Assembly (NCBI GenBank): GCA_030650265.1
Contig: JAUSEJ010000597.1
Location: 1 to 8,931, forward strand
DNA length: 8,931 bases
Direction: 5' to 3'
Source of the DNA: Dehalococcoidia bacterium
GTDB lineage: Bacteria > Chloroflexota > Dehalococcoidia > JACPQF01
Position numbers and translations under genes: made by a program. The stretch's first letter is position 1, and each line of letters begins with the position of its first letter. Below, in pieces: positions 6,011-8,931 of this stretch. The notes under the pieces are model-generated. The model was given only the letters and a program-made list of their open reading frames with translations. It was not told the DNA's origin and searched no databases.

Positions 6011-7393
6011 GTGGGCGCGACCCTGACACTAAGGGAAGGACAAAGGCCGTATCGGGCCGATCCGCTGAGCGAGGAGACGGTGGTTGTCGCCTGGGTAGAG
6101 CAGTTGTTCGGCGGCGACCTGCGAACCAGTTCCGGGGAGAAGGTCCAAATAGTCTGTCGCGGCTGGCGCAGCGCCGACGCCGGACCCGATTTTCGCGATG
6201 TCATTATCGCAGGGGAAGATGGTAGTCTCCGGCGCGGCGACGTTGAGATTCACGTCAAGACCAGCGATTGGCGCCGCCATGGTCACAGCCACGACCGGCG
6301 CTACAACGGCGTCGTTCTTCACGTCGTCATGTGGGACGACGAAAACGGCCGGCCAACCTCGCTTTCTAGCGGCGCCTTCGCACCCGTGCTCGCCTTGCAC
6401 AGTTTCTTGAAGGTTCCGTTCGGGGTGCTGCTGGAAAGGGCAAGGCCGGAGCGGCCACCTCTGGCGCCCTGTGGGCAAGCCGTGCAAAGATTGGGCGATA
6501 GATCGGTAGCCGGGTTTCTCGACAGGGCCGGTCAGTCAAGAATGGCGAGCAAGGCAGCCGCTTTTGAGGCGGCGATCGCCAGCCGGGGCGCCGCACAGGC
6601 GCTCTACGCCGGGATATTTGAGGCTCTCGGCTACGCCAGGAACCGGGAACCTTTTCGCCAGTTGGCCGAACTCCTCCCTTTTGCCTCCCTTGAAGGCTTA
6701 CTCCTCGGTCGAGGCAGGGACAAAGCGATCCAGCGAGCGGAGGCCCTTCTCCTGGGAGTGGCGGGAATGTTGCCTTCCCAGCGTGGCCGGGCGACCGCCA
6801 CGGACTACGCTTCAAGTGAACTTGTCACCCTGGAAGAGGAGTGGACCGGGCTCGACGGCGGCTTCTGGATGGCCGCAGACCAGTGGCACTTTTGTGGGAC
6901 CAGACCGGAGAATTACCCCACCCGTCGCATCGGTGGCGCTGCCCGGCTAATCGCCCGTTCTCTCGATACAGGACTTGTCCCCTTCTTTCTGCGCCCCCTC
7001 GATCGGCCCACGGCCATCGAGGCCCGTCACTCACTTATCGGCTCCTTGTTGGTCAAGGGAGAACCGCCGGTCGAGCACAGCCCCTGTCGGTCCGGCTTGA
7101 TCGGTCGAGGGAGGGCCACGGTATTAGCCGTCAACGTCATCCTCCCCTTTGCGGTAGCCTACGGTAACCTTTCTTCTCATTCAGGCCTGGCCAATCGCGC
7201 CAGGTGGACCTACTTCACTTTTCCCCCGCTCCCCGACGATGCCATCGTGCGACGGATGAATCGCCAGCTATTCGGCGCATCTTCTTCCAACCTGGTCGAT
7301 TCAGCTCGCCGCCAGCAAGGCCTGCACCATCTATACCAGGAGCTATGTCGGCGCGGGCGCTGCCACGATTGCGAGTTATCCGCTTCCATCTGA
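6011..7393 (+). CDS. DUF2851 family protein, function unknown
   Basis: The 460-residue protein matches my recollection of the DUF2851 pattern. Key stretches are GWRSADAGPDFRDVII (51-66), RRGDVEIHVKTSDWRRHGH (74-92), YNGVVLHVVMWDD (98-110), EALGYARNREPF (204-215) and a C-terminal end LYQELCRRGRCHDCEL (441-456). The family occurs in several bacterial phyla and has no established function that I know of. The order PD (59-60) ... E79-I-H81 on a beta strand is reminiscent of the PD-(D/E)XK nuclease core with His in place of Lys. Cys 446, 451 and 454 could bind a metal. Both ideas are inference. No signal peptide or clear membrane helix is seen, so it is probably cytoplasmic. The GTG start at 6011 is fixed by GGAGG (6000-6004) at a six-base spacing. 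It has its own promoter, so it need not be linked to the AOR operon. Confidence 0.85.
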   Translation: MGATLTLREGQRPYRADPLSEETVVVAWVEQLFGGDLRTSSGEKVQIVCRGWRSADAGPDFRDVIIAGEDGSLRRGDVEIHVKTSDWRRHGHSHDRRYNGVVLHVVMWDDENGRPTSLSSGAFAPVLALHSFLKVPFGVLLERARPERPPLAPCGQAVQRLGDRSVAGFLDRAGQSRMASKAAAFEAAIASRGAAQALYAGIFEALGYARNREPFRQLAELLPFASLEGLLLGRGRDKAIQRAEALLLGVAGMLPSQRGRATATDYASSELVTLEEEWTGLDGGFWMAADQWHFCGTRPENYPTRRIGGAARLIARSLDTGLVPFFLRPLDRPTAIEARHSLIGSLLVKGEPPVEHSPCRSGLIGRGRATVLAVNVILPFAVAYGNLSSHSGLANRARWTYFTFPPLPDDAIVRRMNRQLFGASSSNLVDSARRQQGLHHLYQELCRRGRCHDCELSASI

Positions 7394-7421
7394 GCCAAAC
7401 TGGCATGTAGGACAGAAAAGT

Positions 7422-7429
7422 TATAGAAT
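7422..7429 (+). promoter_or_regulatory. Weak -10-like element before the vanY leader
   Basis: TATAGAAT (7422-7429) contains TATAGA and TAGAAT, each close to TATAAT. There is no good -35 box 16-18 bases upstream (the region reads AACTGGCAT). If used, the transcript would begin just before the strong hairpin at 7432-7466. Otherwise vanY is read through from the DUF2851 promoter, as the gap is only 94 bases. Confidence 0.28.
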
Positions 7430-7431
7430 AG

Positions 7432-7466
7432 CGGCGGCTTCGGGTCGCAGTCGCCCGGTGTCGCCG
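7432..7466 (+). promoter_or_regulatory. Long GC-rich hairpin in the vanY leader
   Basis: Bases 7432-7444 pair with 7454-7466 across a 9-base loop (7445-7453). There are ten Watson-Crick pairs, two G-U pairs (7437/7461 and 7440/7458) and one U-U mismatch (7439/7459), a stem of 13 positions. It lies between the DUF2851 stop and the AGGAGA (7478-7483) of vanY. No T-run follows, so it is not a standard terminator. It may slow read-through, stabilise the downstream RNA or act in control. An 8-base palindrome TCCCGGGA follows at 7468-7475. Confidence 0.5.
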
Positions 7467-7487
7467 ATCCCGGGACCAGGAGAAGTA

Positions 7488-8429
7488 ATGCACCGACAGG
7501 GTTTCAACATTCGCCGGATCGTTCTGTTCTTCTTCGTCGCCTTCGCCCTTTTCTTGGCCGGGTCGCTGCTGATCGACCGGGACAGGGTTGGCAACACCAC
7601 CGTCAGCCCTGGTTCTCCGTCTGCCACCTCCTCCACGCCGACCTCTTCGGCGGTTGTGACCGGGACCAAGACCTCGCCTACTGCTTCCAGGCCAGCCGCT
7701 ACCCCGGAGCCGACCATTCGTCCGTCTCTGACAAGCACGCCAGCCGCTACGCCAAGTCAGACTCCCCGTCCCTCTCTGACCAACACGCCAGTCGTGACGC
7801 CGGAGCAGACCCCGCGTCCATCTCTAACCAACACGCCGCCCGGCGCCACCGCCACCCGTCCGGCGACCAAGATAGATTTGCTCTATCCGGTCAACAGGCA
7901 AAACGCCATTCCGTCCAATTATGTCCCTGATGACCTCACAACACTCACTACGGTGCGGACGCTTACCGCCGGCCTGCGTTTCCGGCGACTCGTACTGCCC
8001 GACCTCGAAAAGTTGCTGAACGATGCCAGGGTCGCCGGTTATGAACTGGTGGTTAGCTCGGCCTATCGCTCTTACAGCGAGCAGGAGAGCGTCCATGCCT
8101 ATTGGGAGGGCGTTCTCGGGAAGGTCGAGGCCGACAGACAAAGCGCCCTGGCCGGCCATAGTGAGCATCAGTTGGGCACGACCGTCGATTTGACCAGCAC
8201 CAGCGTCGGCAATGAACTGAATGAGAAGTTCGGCGCCACCCCCGAGGGCCTCTGGCTAAGGGACAACGCCTATCGTTACGGATTCGTCATGACCTACCCG
8301 GAGGGCAAAGAGGCGGTGACCGGCTATACTTACGAGCCATGGCATTTTCGTTACCTGGGGGCCGATCACGCTGCAGCTATTCGCCAAAAGGCGACAACGC
8401 TGGAAGAGTATCTCCGCTCCCTTCGCTAG
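7488..8429 (+). CDS. Membrane-anchored D-alanyl-D-alanine carboxypeptidase, VanY / peptidase M15B type
   Basis: The 313-residue protein has a basic N-terminus (R9-R10) and a hydrophobic helix at about 11-28, which should anchor it in the membrane with the rest outside. A Ser/Thr/Pro-rich stalk follows (about 37-126) with three 16-residue repeats. The catalytic domain has S190-SAYRSYSEQ199, the zinc motif S225-E-H227-Q-L-G230-T-T-V-D234, and E283-P-W-H286. H227, D234 and H286 are the expected zinc ligands and E283 the general base. M15B enzymes remove the terminal D-Ala from peptidoglycan stem peptides. In vancomycin resistance VanY does this to precursors, but no van regulators or ligases are present here, so ordinary wall remodelling is likelier. 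The ATG at 7488 is chosen over an in-frame GTG at 7458 because AGGAGA (7478-7483) precedes it and the GTG lies inside the leader hairpin. Confidence 0.92.
   Translation: MHRQGFNIRRIVLFFFVAFALFLAGSLLIDRDRVGNTTVSPGSPSATSSTPTSSAVVTGTKTSPTASRPAATPEPTIRPSLTSTPAATPSQTPRPSLTNTPVVTPEQTPRPSLTNTPPGATATRPATKIDLLYPVNRQNAIPSNYVPDDLTTLTTVRTLTAGLRFRRLVLPDLEKLLNDARVAGYELVVSSAYRSYSEQESVHAYWEGVLGKVEADRQSALAGHSEHQLGTTVDLTSTSVGNELNEKFGATPEGLWLRDNAYRYGFVMTYPEGKEAVTGYTYEPWHFRYLGADHAAAIRQKATTLEEYLRSLR
7698..7841 (+). repeat. Three tandem 48-bp repeats encoding the VanY stalk
   Basis: Codons 71-118 of the carboxypeptidase gene consist of three in-frame units of 16 codons: ATPEPTIRPSLTSTPA, ATPSQTPRPSLTNTPV and VTPEQTPRPSLTNTPP. 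The protein repeats are close, while the DNA copies differ mainly at third codon positions, so the duplication is not recent and the amino-acid pattern seems kept. Such stalks are flexible spacers that hold a catalytic domain away from the membrane and may be glycosylated on Thr/Ser. Confidence 0.9.
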
Positions 8430-8445
8430 GAGATATTCCTATATT

Positions 8446-8465
8446 CCGGCTCCAGCCGTAGCCGG
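8446..8465 (+). repeat. Short inverted repeat between vanY and the SLOG gene
   Basis: CCGGCT (8446-8451) and AGCCGG (8460-8465) are perfect inverted repeats around an 8-base loop, 16 bases after the vanY stop. An overlapping alternative stem AGCC/GGCT lies at 8460-8472. No T-run follows, so termination is uncertain, and the next gene may be read through from vanY. Confidence 0.35.
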
Positions 8466-8506
8466 ACTGGCTAGCACTTGAAGTCACCTGGCAAAGGAGT
8501 AAAAAC

Positions 8507-8931
8507 ATGTTGTTCATCGGTGTGATCGGTGATGGTGACTGCTCGCCGGCGGTAGCCGAAGTGGCGGCGGAAGTCGGCAGACTACTGGCCGGGCGAGGTG
8601 CGGCCGTGGTCTGCGGCGGCCTCGGGGGAGTGATGGAAGCTGCCTGCCGGGGGGCGAAATCGGCGGGCGGCCTGACCATCGGCATTCTGCCATCTGATAA
8701 CCGGCGGCACGCCAACCGCTATGTCGATATCCCCATCGTCACCGGCCTGGGCGAAGCCCGCAATGTACTTGTGGTCAAATCAGCTCAGGCAGTGATCGCC
8801 ATCGGCGGCATGTATGGCACTCTATCGGAGGTCGCCATCGCCCTGAAGAACGGTATTCCGGTGGTGGGCCTTAATACCTGGAGACTACAGCGTCAAGAAC
8901 GATGGGATGAGGGTATCGCCGTGGTTAGAAC
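8507..8931 (+). CDS. SLOG-fold TIGR00725-like protein, N-terminal part (runs off right edge)
   Basis: The open frame from the ATG at 8507 gives 141 residues with no stop before the window ends. It begins MLFIGVIGDGDCSP and shows the two glycine motifs of the LOG/SLOG Rossmann fold: GGLGGVMEA (37-45), followed by GGLTIGILP (54-62), and GGMYGTLSEVAIALKNG (100-116). This matches the TIGR00725 group, distant relatives of the 'lysine decarboxylase-like' LOG proteins that bind nucleotides. It has no firm function; older 'lysine decarboxylase' labels for this fold are misleading. It lacks the PGGxGTxxE form of cytokinin-activating LOG enzymes, having GGMYGTLSE instead. AAAGGAG (8494-8499) stands seven bases before the ATG. 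It lies 77 bases after vanY on the same strand and may share its transcript. The family is usually about 160-180 residues, so most of it is present. Confidence 0.85.
   Translation, partial: MLFIGVIGDGDCSPAVAEVAAEVGRLLAGRGAAVVCGGLGGVMEAACRGAKSAGGLTIGILPSDNRRHANRYVDIPIVTGLGEARNVLVVKSAQAVIAIGGMYGTLSEVAIALKNGIPVVGLNTWRLQRQERWDEGIAVVR

Noticed and set aside
7458..7487. Upstream GTG start for the VanY-type peptidase
   Set aside because: It falls inside the leader hairpin with no good ribosome site. AGGAGA before the ATG at 7488 is much better, and the basic, then hydrophobic N-terminus follows directly.
7488..8429. Vancomycin-resistance cluster
   Set aside because: Only a VanY-type peptidase is present. 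No VanRS, VanH, VanA/B-type ligase or VanX is in view, so a resistance operon is unsupported.

Overview
The window is moderately GC-rich bacterial chromosomal DNA carrying metabolic, signalling and envelope genes. I see no phage, transposon, CRISPR array or RNA gene. The best guess for the host is an anaerobic member of the Chloroflexota. This rests on gene content: a DUF2851 protein, an aldehyde:ferredoxin oxidoreductase, a B12-type radical SAM enzyme, and a VanY-type peptidase on a Thr/Pro-rich stalk. Several start regions have clear TTGACA/TATAAT-like promoters and AGGAG ribosome sites. The lineage is an inference from family distribution and was not tested.

Layout. On the minus strand at the left edge lie the 5' end of a diaminopimelate decarboxylase gene (lysA, partial, 1-108) and a small three-cysteine ferredoxin gene (245-454). 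Positions 455-625 hold a divergent control region with a strong plus-strand promoter (576-603). Next comes a decayed fragment of a GGDEF diguanylate cyclase (626-796), then a gene for a protein with two HD domains, the second a canonical HD-GYP cyclic-di-GMP phosphodiesterase domain (912-2174). After a gap with a GC-rich hairpin and a second strong promoter (2293-2321) come two genes 49 bp apart that look like one operon: a cobalamin-binding radical SAM protein (2366-3874) and a tungsten-type aldehyde:ferredoxin oxidoreductase (3924-5786).

A 224-bp gap (5787-6010) is rich in short direct and inverted repeats. It contains a third strong promoter and a short leader that can fold into either of two mutually exclusive hairpins next to the ribosome site of a DUF2851 gene (6011-7393). 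Then follow a 13-pair leader hairpin, a membrane-anchored D-alanyl-D-alanine carboxypeptidase gene (7488-8429), and the start of a SLOG-fold TIGR00725-like gene that runs off the right edge (8507-8931).

How the parts may work together. The radical SAM and oxidoreductase genes probably share a pathway of low-potential anaerobic chemistry; the ferredoxin is a possible electron partner but lies on the other strand in a separate unit. The GGDEF remnant beside the HD-GYP gene suggests a former c-di-GMP synthesis/degradation pair that lost its synthase. LysA and VanY both touch cell-wall metabolism but are not in one operon. Nothing here proves a wholly new system. The most original signals are the B12-radical SAM/AOR pairing, the alternative-hairpin leader of the DUF2851 gene, and the uncharacterised DUF2851 protein itself, which shows nuclease-like and cysteine motifs.
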